DNA of 5,746 nucleotides from Anaerolinea sp. (GCA_013824385.1 PNNU01000245.1:1-5746); one strand, 5' to 3'; positions 1-5,388 are shown, counted from the first letter of the stretch. Notes: generated by a model not told the origin, from the letters alone. Numbers and translations are program-made.

Positions 1-579
1 CCAGCCATGACAATTGGCGGTGACAGAGTAAAAACCATCTACGTTAAAGCTGAAAGTCAAGAAAATATACCCAGTGTAATTACACAAATTACTTCTGTAT
101 TAGCCGAGCGGCACGATGTTGATGCATCAAAACCAGATTTCAGTGTTCAAACCCAGCAAGATATTATCGCCACTCAAGAAGCTACCACATCTGCATTTCG
201 AGACCTTTTAGCTTGGGTGGCAGGAATATCCCTTGTAGTTGGTGGTATTGGCATTATGAATATTATGCTCGTAAGTGTTACTGAACGCACTAGAGAAATA
301 GGATTGCGCCAGGCACTTGGTGCGCGACCGTCAGACGTTCTGCTCCAATTTTTGCTTGAAGCCGTCATTCTCAGTTTGGCTGGTGGATTCATTGGCGTAA
401 TTATTGGCGTTGGAGGCTCTTATCTATTTGGAGCCCTAGGAACAATGGAGACTGCCATCGTTCCGGCATCCATTCCCATTGCGTTTGGAGCCGCGGCAAT
501 TGTCGGCATTTTCTTCGGTTATTATCCGGCCACCCAGGCTGCAAAACTTGACCCGATTGTCGCGTTACGACATGAGTAA
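1..579 (+). CDS. MacB/FtsX-type ABC transporter permease, C-terminal part (5' end outside window)
   Basis: The frame is open from base 1, so the gene starts upstream and the ATG at 7 is internal. The visible 192 residues match the end of MacB-family permeases. There is a stretch of periplasmic domain up to about residue 60, then a membrane segment running into the family signature GGIGIMNIMLVSVTERTREI, then the cytoplasmic coupling segment GLRQALGARPSDV. Two more hydrophobic segments follow, and the protein closes with YPATQAAKLDPIVALRHE, the usual MacB ending. Such permeases work with an ATPase and often a periplasmic adaptor to move substrates, or to transmit force, across the inner membrane; the substrate cannot be read from this fragment. 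The stop lies 31 bp before a lipoprotein gene with its own ribosome site, so the two are probably cotranscribed. The family call is secure and the role of the system is unknown. Confidence 0.93.
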   Translation, partial: PAMTIGGDRVKTIYVKAESQENIPSVITQITSVLAERHDVDASKPDFSVQTQQDIIATQEATTSAFRDLLAWVAGISLVVGGIGIMNIMLVSVTERTREIGLRQALGARPSDVLLQFLLEAVILSLAGGFIGVIIGVGGSYLFGALGTMETAIVPASIPIAFGAAAIVGIFFGYYPATQAAKLDPIVALRHE

Positions 580-610
580 ACAATTTACATATACCGAAAG
601 GAATACTTAA

Positions 611-1291
611 ATGAAACGCTTGATTCTTTTGTCTCTTATACTAACGAGTTTTGTACTATTAACAGCTTGTGGAACTACTCCAACCCAAACACCCGTGTTG
701 GTGGATATAAACTCTGCAACATCGGTTCCCACAAGTTCTGAAGGTAACACAACACCTGAACTTCCAATATCGACAGAAGTTATTGTTGAAACCGCAGCAC
801 CTGAAGTAGCAACGCAGGCACAATTAGACTTTTCCTATGAAAACGCCTTGTCTTCAAGATTAATGCTCGCGTTGGGCACTCTCAAACTTGCTGATACCGA
901 CAATCCAGTCAGCCTGGATCAGGCACCTCAATTACTTCTGCTATGGCAAGCGCTTCAAAATATGACAAATAATGGAACAAGTCCTGAGGAAGAAGTTAAT
1001 GCCGTCCTGGCTCAAATCGAAGCTACATTAAGTTCAAATCAAATCAATTTGATAAATTCTATGAAACTTTCACAAACTGACATTCAAACTTGGGCGACTG
1101 CAAATGGTGTTACAGTGGGTACCGGGTCTGGATCTGGAACTGGTCAAGGAACCGGACAGGGCCTATCGCCTGAGGCACGAGCAACCAAACAAGCTGAAAA
1201 TGGAATGACCGGAACCAGCCCTAACAGTGAAAACGGACTTTCTGTTGTGATTACCAATGCACTAATCTCTTATCTCGAAAATATTAATTAA
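611..1291 (+). CDS. Lipoprotein, first of a tandem paralogous pair
   Basis: This is a 226-aa protein with an N-terminal lipoprotein signal: Lys/Arg, a hydrophobic stretch, then the lipobox L17-T18-A19-C20, so the mature protein should be lipid-anchored at Cys20 outside the cytoplasm. Residues 21-70 are Thr/Pro/Ser/Glu-rich, probably a flexible spacer. Residues 78-166 form a helical domain with an LALGTLKLADTDNPV motif, a Leu-rich LLLLWQ segment, and a later segment ending in LINSMKLSQTDI. A Gly/Ser/Thr/Gln low-complexity linker covers about 168-184, and the protein ends in a predicted helix (YLENIN). The ATG has an AAAGGA site at 597-602 with 8-nt spacing. The function is not known. Position behind a MacB-type permease suggests an accessory of that exporter or an envelope-stress protein. 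The LSSNQ...MKLS pattern faintly recalls the LTPEQ-type repeats of Spy/CpxP proteins, but that resemblance is weak. Confidence 0.88.
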   Translation: MKRLILLSLILTSFVLLTACGTTPTQTPVLVDINSATSVPTSSEGNTTPELPISTEVIVETAAPEVATQAQLDFSYENALSSRLMLALGTLKLADTDNPVSLDQAPQLLLLWQALQNMTNNGTSPEEEVNAVLAQIEATLSSNQINLINSMKLSQTDIQTWATANGVTVGTGSGSGTGQGTGQGLSPEARATKQAENGMTGTSPNSENGLSVVITNALISYLENIN

Positions 1292-1301
1292 GGTGAAAAA
1301 A

Positions 1302-1886
1302 ATGATAAACCGTAAACATTTACTTATAGTTCTCGTAATTGGAATATTTCTATCTGGATGTTCTTCTACATCCTCCTCCTCATCCATCGAACCAACTTCT
1401 CTGGCCAGTGCCTATTTAAGTGTTGATTATGCGGATGCAACAAACATCAGGTCGCAATTAGCCTATGGAACCATAAAATTAGCAAACACTACTAATCCCA
1501 TCACCTATGCGCAAGCTCAATCACTCATTCCACTGTGGCAAGGCATAATCGCCCTTTCGGGTGATACGACAACTGCAAGTGAAGAATTGACCGCAATTCA
1601 GGATCAAATTACAACGACCTTGACAACAGATCAATTAAAATCAATTGCAGAAATGAAGATAACGAATGCCCAATTGAATTCCTTCTATGCAGAATATGGT
1701 GTAGTTCTCCCTACCCCGATCCCTGGGGTAACAAAAGTTCCTGGATCAGGAAGCACTAAAACTGAAGAAGAAAAAGCTGCTTATCGCGCCACAGCAGAAG
1801 CTGCCGGCCAAACCACTGGTTCAGGCCAGTCAGCAAAGACTCTGTTATTTGAAAAAACAATAGAATATTTGATGAACATTAAATAA
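1302..1886 (+). CDS. Lipoprotein, second of the tandem paralogous pair
   Basis: This is a 194-aa lipoprotein with the lipobox L17-S18-G19-C20, followed by a Ser-rich run and a short spacer. Residues 45-135 align with the domain of the preceding gene: LAYGTIKLANTTNPI matches LALGTLKLADTDNPV, IPLWQ matches LLLWQ, and IAEMKITNAQL matches INSMKLSQTDI. The C-terminal helix (IEYLMNIK) also matches YLENIN. The pair therefore arose by tandem duplication and has diverged considerably. A GTG at 1293 in the same frame would add three residues, but it lies inside the AAGGTGA ribosome site (1290-1296) that serves the ATG at 1302 with a 5-6 nt gap, so 1302 is preferred. The gap to the upstream stop is only 10 bp, which indicates one operon. 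Function is unknown; two lipid-anchored paralogs could act together as an outward-facing sensor or accessory of the permease. Confidence 0.88.
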   Translation: MINRKHLLIVLVIGIFLSGCSSTSSSSSIEPTSLASAYLSVDYADATNIRSQLAYGTIKLANTTNPITYAQAQSLIPLWQGIIALSGDTTTASEELTAIQDQITTTLTTDQLKSIAEMKITNAQLNSFYAEYGVVLPTPIPGVTKVPGSGSTKTEEEKAAYRATAEAAGQTTGSGQSAKTLLFEKTIEYLMNIK

Positions 1887-1933
1887 ATAACCAATTTTCG
1901 TACTGATTTATACAAGACTTCATGTTTTCGGTA

Positions 1934-1981
1934 ATAGCAAAAAGGGAACTTGCTGGTAAATGTAAGTTCCCTTTTTGCTAT
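1934..1981 (+). terminator. Perfect 18-bp inverted repeat, likely (bidirectional) intrinsic terminator
   Basis: The left arm ATAGCAAAAAGGGAACTT (1934-1951) and the right arm (1964-1981) are exact reverse complements around a 12-nt loop. The core GGGAACTT stem is bordered by A5 on the left and T5 on the right, so either strand would give a hairpin followed by U residues. It lies 47 bp after the lipoprotein stop and should end that operon. Its right arm overlaps a TGCTATAAT promoter element for the next gene, so it could equally act as an operator or attenuating structure. Confidence 0.75.
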
Positions 1982-1984
1982 AAT
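1976..1984 (+). promoter_or_regulatory. Extended -10 promoter (TGCTATAAT) for the Crp/Fnr gene
   Basis: A perfect TATAAT (1979-1984) is preceded by TGC, giving the TGN extended -10 form that can work without a good -35. No convincing -35 is seen 16-18 bp upstream. Initiation about 7 nt downstream would fall near 1991, only about 3 nt before the ATG at 1994. The transcript would be leaderless or nearly so, in agreement with the lack of a Shine-Dalgarno sequence there. Confidence 0.55.
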
Positions 1985-1993
1985 CATTTCAAC

Positions 1994-2659
1994 ATGGGTG
2001 CCAATCTAAATAAGTTCCCCGAACTTCCCTTTTTTTCAAATCTAAGCCATGAAACTTTGGCCTTCATTGAAAAAAACTCAACAATTCAATGCTATTCCAA
2101 TAATGAGATTATCCAACTGGAGGGCGAACCTTGCTTGTGGGCAGCGTTTGTCATTTCTGGTTCGGTTCAAGTCTATCACCTTGCCAAAGAAGGCAGAGAA
2201 CAAATACTCATCACCTTATTGCCGGGGGCTCATTTTAATACCGTTCCGGCAGTGGATTCAAACTGCAATCACAGGGCGTCTGCCCGATCTTTGGGTAAAA
2301 CAAAACTGCTAACGATTTCCATTGAAAAATATCGCTTGCTTTTGAAAACCAAAGCAGACCTTGCCTATCACGTGCTGACTGATTTTGCCCACCGTCTGGA
2401 TCACTTAACCGTCCTGGTTGAAAGGTTGTCCCTTCATTCAATTCGAGGACGATTAGCGAGTTTTTTAATTGATCAAGCTGATTCACGCGATCAACACAAT
2501 CTATGGACTCAGGATGAAATTGCCTCTCATCTGGGAACCGTCCGCGATGTGGTAGGCCGTACTTTGCGTAGTTTTATGGATGCAGGACTAATTCGTAGGG
2601 AAGGCAGCAAGTTTGTACTACTTGATCGAGCTGCATTGGAAGAAGAAACTCAGTTCTAA
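1994..2659 (+). CDS. Crp/Fnr-family transcriptional regulator
   Basis: This is a 221-aa protein with the standard two-domain build. The N-terminal cyclic-nucleotide-binding-like beta barrel spans about residues 10-125, including the LEGEPCLWAAFVISGSVQVY strand pair and LPGAHF. A long dimerisation helix follows at about 125-148. The C-terminal winged helix at about 150-215 has the helix-turn-helix WTQDEIASHLGTVRDVVGR and a wing ending in FVLLD. Cysteines occur only at 33, 47 and 91, so an FNR-type [4Fe-4S] sensor is unlikely, and the usual cAMP-contacting Arg-Ser pair is not evident. The ligand is unknown; heme/NO (DNR-like) or another effector is possible. The frame extends up to an ATG at 1922, but that would translate through the terminator hairpin and add atypical residues. 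ATG 1994 fits the family start. It probably controls the downstream ferredoxin and heme-copper genes, which is inferred from position. Confidence 0.92.
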   Translation: MGANLNKFPELPFFSNLSHETLAFIEKNSTIQCYSNNEIIQLEGEPCLWAAFVISGSVQVYHLAKEGREQILITLLPGAHFNTVPAVDSNCNHRASARSLGKTKLLTISIEKYRLLLKTKADLAYHVLTDFAHRLDHLTVLVERLSLHSIRGRLASFLIDQADSRDQHNLWTQDEIASHLGTVRDVVGRTLRSFMDAGLIRREGSKFVLLDRAALEEETQF

Positions 2660-2676
2660 AAATAAGACATAAGTCG

Positions 2677-2705
2677 TTGAAAAATACATGGCCACACGCT
2701 AACAT
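2677..2705 (+). promoter_or_regulatory. Possible promoter upstream of the ferredoxin gene
   Basis: TTGAAA (2677-2682) and TAACAT (2700-2705) are separated by 17 nt, a sigma-70-like arrangement. The predicted start near 2712 leaves about 10-20 nt before the candidate ferredoxin starts, which lack a strong ribosome site. It would allow expression of the ferredoxin, and perhaps the heme-copper operon, apart from the regulator gene. The support is the pattern match only. Confidence 0.35.
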
Positions 2706-2721
2706 ATGATCTATTCTATGT

Positions 2722-2952
2722 TTGGTGGTTTCTGTGGAAATAAAACGGAAAATATTTCTTAAAATTAGCAAAAGTAAATGCACACAATGTGGTGTATGTG
2801 TACTTGTTTGTCCAACAAACACCCTCCAAATGGTTTCGCAATTTCCAGAAATCGATATCAATAATGCATGCATCCTTTGTTTCGCTTGTGAGAATAGTTG
2901 CCCCACTGGCGCAATTAGTATTCCATTCACAATTGATTGGTCAAAAGCTTAG
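2722..2952 (+). CDS. 2[4Fe-4S] dicluster ferredoxin
   Basis: This is a small protein of up to 76 aa with two complete bacterial ferredoxin motifs, C20-x2-C23-x2-C26-x3-C30-P and C50-x2-C53-x2-C56-x3-C60-P. It should bind two low-potential [4Fe-4S] clusters in the cytoplasm and carry single electrons. No signal peptide or membrane helix is seen. The start is uncertain: an in-frame TGA at 2707 limits it, and TTG 2722, GTG 2725 and GTG 2734 are all possible. A weak GGTGG at 2724-2728 favours the last of these, which would give 72 aa. The gene sits 62 bp after the Crp/Fnr gene and 107 bp before the heme-copper operon. It could be an electron donor or maturation partner for that system, or a general redox carrier that merely lies alongside. 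The family is certain; the role is inferred. Confidence 0.9.
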   Translation: MVVSVEIKRKIFLKISKSKCTQCGVCVLVCPTNTLQMVSQFPEIDINNACILCFACENSCPTGAISIPFTIDWSKA

Positions 2953-2963
2953 TGTTGGGCAAA

Positions 2964-2982
2964 CCAAGAAAATTTTCTTTGG
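2964..2982. repeat. AT-rich palindrome between ferredoxin and oxidase-like operon
   Basis: CCAAGAAAATTTTCTTTGG contains the perfect palindrome GAAAATTTTC flanked by CCAA and TTGG, with one extra T. It has no loop of its own, so it looks more like a dimeric-protein binding site than a terminator hairpin. It lies about 80 bp upstream of the first oxidase-like gene. No regulator can be assigned, and the sequence does not match the FNR consensus TTGAT-N4-ATCAA. Confidence 0.4.
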
Positions 2983-3059
2983 ATAGTAAAGGAGGCATTA
3001 AGAACAAAGTAAACTGTTCATGAAGAAGAAATATTATGTTCATTTTTTAGGAGGTTCAA

Positions 3060-3164
3060 ATGCATCTTTCCGAAGTAATTTGGTGGATCTACACAGCTCT
3101 CATTGCGCTTGCAGCAATATTTTTCATTGTTTTTGCATTCCTTGTAAAAGAGAAAGGCAAATAA
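3060..3164 (+). CDS. 34-aa single-helix membrane protein, subunit IIa-like of a ba3-type heme-copper complex
   Basis: The ORF has 34 codons, an ATG at 3060, and a strong AGGAGG (3049-3054) with 5-nt spacing. The product starts MHLSEVIWWIY, crosses the membrane once (about residues 7-29, rich in Leu, Ile, Ala and Phe), and ends in the positively charged tail VKEKGK, predicting a cytoplasmic C-terminus. The stop is 1 bp before the next start codon, so the two genes are translationally linked. Thermus ba3 oxidase has a subunit IIa of about the same size, one helix, encoded directly before subunits II and I; the same size, topology and gene order here support an equivalent role, packing against subunits I and II and replacing the missing first helix of a short subunit II. 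A longer overlapping frame starting at 3020 is not credible. The assignment rests on position and shape, not on sequence identity. Confidence 0.8.
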   Translation: MHLSEVIWWIYTALIALAAIFFIVFAFLVKEKGK

Positions 3165-3165
3165 A

Positions 3166-3582
3166 ATGGAAAAAGCAGAAAAAAGATGGCTGTATTTCTT
3201 GATCGTAATATTCGTCATTGTTAATGTCGTCACGCTTAGCTCCCTCATTCCATGGCAGACATGGCAGATTTGGCAAAACCCAACTCCATCTCAGGTTGTT
3301 GAGGTAACTTACGAGAATTACGTCATCACAATGGATGCCCCGGTTCAGATTAAAGCCAACGAATACATACAATTCGACGCGACAAGCGCTGATGTAACCT
3401 ACGGCTTTGGCGTATTTCGCAAAGATAACAGCATGGTTTTTCAAATGCAAGTGCTGCCAGGTAGAACCAATACGATCATTTGGAAGTTTGATGAAACAGG
3501 TATGTATGATGTGCGTTCAACAGAATATTCCGGACCCAAGCATTCTGACATGGTAGTCCGAGATGCGCTTGAAGTGAAATAG
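3166..3582 (+). CDS. Heme-copper complex subunit II, cupredoxin type lacking CuA ligands
   Basis: This is a 138-aa protein with one N-terminal transmembrane anchor (about residues 8-30) and an outward-facing cupredoxin domain, the size of ba3-type subunit II. The domain aligns well with ba3 subunit II from DVTYGFGV (76-83, in place of DVIHGFHV) through the VLPG turn (96-99) to the final loop. The binuclear CuA motif C-x-E/Q-x-C-G-x2-H-x2-M is here S118-T-E120-Y-S122-G-P-K-H126-S-D-M129. Both bridging cysteines are Ser and the upstream His is Tyr79; only Glu120, His126 and Met129 remain. CuA cannot form, so the protein should not accept electrons from cytochrome c in the usual way, as in quinol-oxidising members. 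An AGAAAGG site at 3151-3157 lies within the end of the preceding gene. The subunit I gene follows after 11 bp. Confidence 0.9.
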   Translation: MEKAEKRWLYFLIVIFVIVNVVTLSSLIPWQTWQIWQNPTPSQVVEVTYENYVITMDAPVQIKANEYIQFDATSADVTYGFGVFRKDNSMVFQMQVLPGRTNTIIWKFDETGMYDVRSTEYSGPKHSDMVVRDALEVK

Positions 3583-3593
3583 GAGGATGACCC

Positions 3594-5234
3594 ATGGCTA
3601 AACTTGGTTGGATGGAAAAATGGACGTTGCGTTTCGCAGTGGTGGCTCTCCTCTTCCTGGCATTATCAGGATTCGAAGGCATGCTCATGCGGTCGCAGCA
3701 ATACGATATTGATTCTTTACATGGAATAGAAACGCTTCTCAATACGATCCGCCCCGGAGAAGTTGAACCAACCACCGCAGAACTATATTATGCCATGTTA
3801 ACCGCCCATCCCATTGTTGGGATTTACGGTTTTGTTTATATGGCTATCTTTGGCGCTTTCTACTTTCTAGTTCCCTTCCTGATTAAGAAACCTGTCAAAC
3901 ATCCGAAGTTAGTGATCGCAAATTTTTGGTTGCAGATCATAGGGGTAATGACTTGTTGGGCAGCAGGATTTTTTGGTTTATTTAACGCCATGTACACATT
4001 GTATTGGCCGTTGCCGGTGGCTTTTGACCGTGTTCCCTTGTTGGGCAGTATTTTCTTCATGCTGGGGGCAGCCGCCATTATGGTCAACATCCTGCTCTTT
4101 TCATTTAATATATTCAAAACTGTTCTGAGCAAAGATAATTCAGGCTCTTACACACTTGGACAGTTCCTGCGGGCAGCTTTCGGCATCCCACGATTGATGA
4201 AGCTCTTCGGCAAGGAAGATAAAAACGCTGTCAATCTAGATTACAACGGTATGCCAGTTTTTATCGTTGCGGTTGCCCGCGGATCCATTGATACTGTCAT
4301 TAACGCGATAGTGCTTTTAACGGCAGGAGTGCTCATCCTCGTTTATGGACTTTTTGCCCTTTTTGGCAACCCGCTAAATCCCCTGGCAGTGGATGCATTG
4401 CTCTTCAAAAATGTCTACTGGTGGGGTCTGGATATGGTGGCCGATGGAAATGCGCTCATTTACACTGCAGGCGTATGGTATCTGCTTGTTCCGCTGTTAA
4501 CTGGGCGGCCACTCTTTGGAGCAAATGTAGTTAAAACCGTCATCATGGTAGACCTGCTGGTATCAATGGGTGTTTGGAGTCATCACCTTTTGGGCGACAC
4601 CTCGCAGCCAATGTGGATGAAAATACTCTCTGGTCAATTGATCACGTGGGGAGAATACTTCACCATGGGGTTGACTATATTTGTCTCTTTGATGACGATC
4701 TGGAAAGCCCGCCCGGTGAAGATGTCTGCTCCTCTCAAGTTTGTGTTAGGTTCTATGTTTGGCTTTGTAATGGGTGGTATTGCTGGTCTCATTCAAGCAA
4801 ATGTAGGGTTAAACATGATCTTCCACAACACGCAATGGGTGGTTGCCCTTCATGCCCATACCTTCTTGCTTACTGGTGTGGGGACAATGTTGTTTGCTGT
4901 AATCTACACGCTTGTTCCTATGCTCACCAATTTGGAATTTAAATATAAGAAATTGGTTGATTGGCATCTCTGGTTATGGTTGATCGGTTCGGTATCCATG
5001 GCTTATGCAATGGGTTGGGCTGGTTCAAAAGGCATGCTTCGGAGAACACTATATACCGGAGGAGAGTTTACTCCATTCACATTAGCTGCCATAATCGGCG
5101 GCACAATCCTCAGTATTGGTTTTGTAATTTTCTTGATCAATCTGGTAAGCACACTGGGATTGAAAAATGTCTTTTCTTTGATCCTGCCGGAAAAGCGGCT
5201 TTCCAAAACCGTCTCCGTTCCTGAAAAGGAATAA
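3594..5234 (+). CDS. Heme-copper oxidase superfamily subunit I, B-family-like with Asp-x3-Asp active site; putative nitric oxide reductase
   Basis: This is a 546-aa integral membrane protein with about 12 helices, close to ba3 subunit I in length. Low-spin heme ligands are H72 (TAHPIVGIYGF) and H422. H420 is the expected high-spin heme ligand, in HNTQWVVALHAH (411-422), which resembles the ba3 motif HNTAWVPGHFH. Helix VII keeps the metal ligands H330-H331 (VWSHHLLGD). In helix VI, the WW anchor (276-277) is followed by D280-x3-D284 where oxygen reductases have His-x3-Tyr. One CuB histidine is thus Asp and the cross-linked Tyr is Asp. D284 occupies the place of the essential helix VI Glu in cNOR (H-x3-E). 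Oxygen reduction is therefore unlikely, and reduction of NO to N2O (or another NO reaction) is the best guess. The start is set by AGGAGG overlapping the subunit II stop. A terminator follows. The family is certain; the substrate is inferred. Confidence 0.9.
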   Translation: MAKLGWMEKWTLRFAVVALLFLALSGFEGMLMRSQQYDIDSLHGIETLLNTIRPGEVEPTTAELYYAMLTAHPIVGIYGFVYMAIFGAFYFLVPFLIKKPVKHPKLVIANFWLQIIGVMTCWAAGFFGLFNAMYTLYWPLPVAFDRVPLLGSIFFMLGAAAIMVNILLFSFNIFKTVLSKDNSGSYTLGQFLRAAFGIPRLMKLFGKEDKNAVNLDYNGMPVFIVAVARGSIDTVINAIVLLTAGVLILVYGLFALFGNPLNPLAVDALLFKNVYWWGLDMVADGNALIYTAGVWYLLVPLLTGRPLFGANVVKTVIMVDLLVSMGVWSHHLLGDTSQPMWMKILSGQLITWGEYFTMGLTIFVSLMTIWKARPVKMSAPLKFVLGSMFGFVMGGIAGLIQANVGLNMIFHNTQWVVALHAHTFLLTGVGTMLFAVIYTLVPMLTNLEFKYKKLVDWHLWLWLIGSVSMAYAMGWAGSKGMLRRTLYTGGEFTPFTLAAIIGGTILSIGFVIFLINLVSTLGLKNVFSLILPEKRLSKTVSVPEKE

Positions 5235-5258
5235 TCATCTCAAGAAAGACTAAAGATT

Positions 5259-5304
5259 TGTCGGGGTTTTCTTCAGTAAAAAATGAAAACCCCGATATCT
5301 TTTT
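5259..5304 (+). terminator. Intrinsic terminator of the heme-copper operon
   Basis: TCGGGGTTTTC (5261-5271) pairs perfectly with GAAAACCCCGA (5285-5295) around a 13-nt loop; a G-T and a T-A pair can extend the base. A TTTTT run (5300-5304) follows. It begins 25 bp after the subunit I stop and should end the IIa-II-I transcript before the second regulator gene. Confidence 0.88.
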
Positions 5305-5327
5305 AAGTGTCCAATTCAGCATCTTTT

Positions 5328-5360
5328 TTGATAAAAATAATTTTGTATAATTCATATCAA
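5328..5360. promoter_or_regulatory. Candidate promoter with flanking TTGATA/TATCAA dyad upstream of second Crp/Fnr gene
   Basis: A perfect TATAAT lies at 5346-5351, without a good -35 at the usual distance. It is enclosed by inverted hexamers TTGATA (5328-5333) and TATCAA (5355-5360), which are FNR-like half-sites but 21 nt apart instead of 4. The dyad could bind two dimers or be chance in AT-rich DNA. The leader to the TTG start would be about 90 nt and contains a further imperfect 16-bp palindrome. Confidence 0.35.
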
Positions 5361-5372
5361 TAAGTAGAATAG

Positions 5373-5388
5373 AGATTTTATAGAATCT
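5373..5388. repeat. Imperfect 16-bp palindrome in the leader of the second Crp/Fnr gene
   Basis: AGATTTTATAGAATCT is symmetric at seven of eight base pairs. Its size fits a Crp/Fnr-type operator, though the half-site AGATT differs from TTGAT. It lies 62 bp before the start codon and could be an autoregulatory site. Evidence is symmetry and position only. Confidence 0.3.

Noticed and set aside
1115..1162. Gly/Ser/Thr/Gln-rich stretch as a DNA tandem repeat
   Set aside because: It is a short degenerate codon-level linker in the lipoprotein, without exact repeat units.
1922..1993. Upstream in-frame ATG that would extend the Crp/Fnr protein by 24 residues
   Set aside because: The extension would be translated through the perfect terminator-like hairpin and the TATAAT element, and family members start close to the residues encoded from 1994.
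2718..2762. 14-codon ORF from ATG 2718 before the ferredoxin
   Set aside because: It is out of frame with the ferredoxin, has no ribosome site and shows no recognisable features.
3020..3202. 60-codon ORF beginning ATG-AAG-AAG-AAA
   Set aside because: It lacks a ribosome site at its start, has a Cys/His-rich and incoherent composition, and overlaps in another frame the well-supported 34-codon membrane protein and the start of subunit II.
4449..4463. Alternative reading of helix VI with N286-x3-Y290 as the counterpart of His-x3-Tyr
   Set aside because: The WW anchor and the distance to the helix-ending Pro (P300) both align D280 with the ligand His; choosing N286 would shift the helix by six residues.
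4574..4942. Alternative-frame ORFs within subunit I and on the opposite strand of the main genes
   Set aside because: They are shadows of the long coding frames, without ribosome sites or family motifs.
3594..5234. Ordinary cytochrome c oxidase subunit I
   Set aside because: The helix VI His and Tyr needed for CuB and O2 chemistry are absent and the partner subunit lacks CuA.
3594..5234. Inactive or decaying oxidase gene
   Set aside because: The frame is full length, with intact heme ligands, a strong ribosome site, tight operon spacing and a terminator; changes are confined to specific positions.
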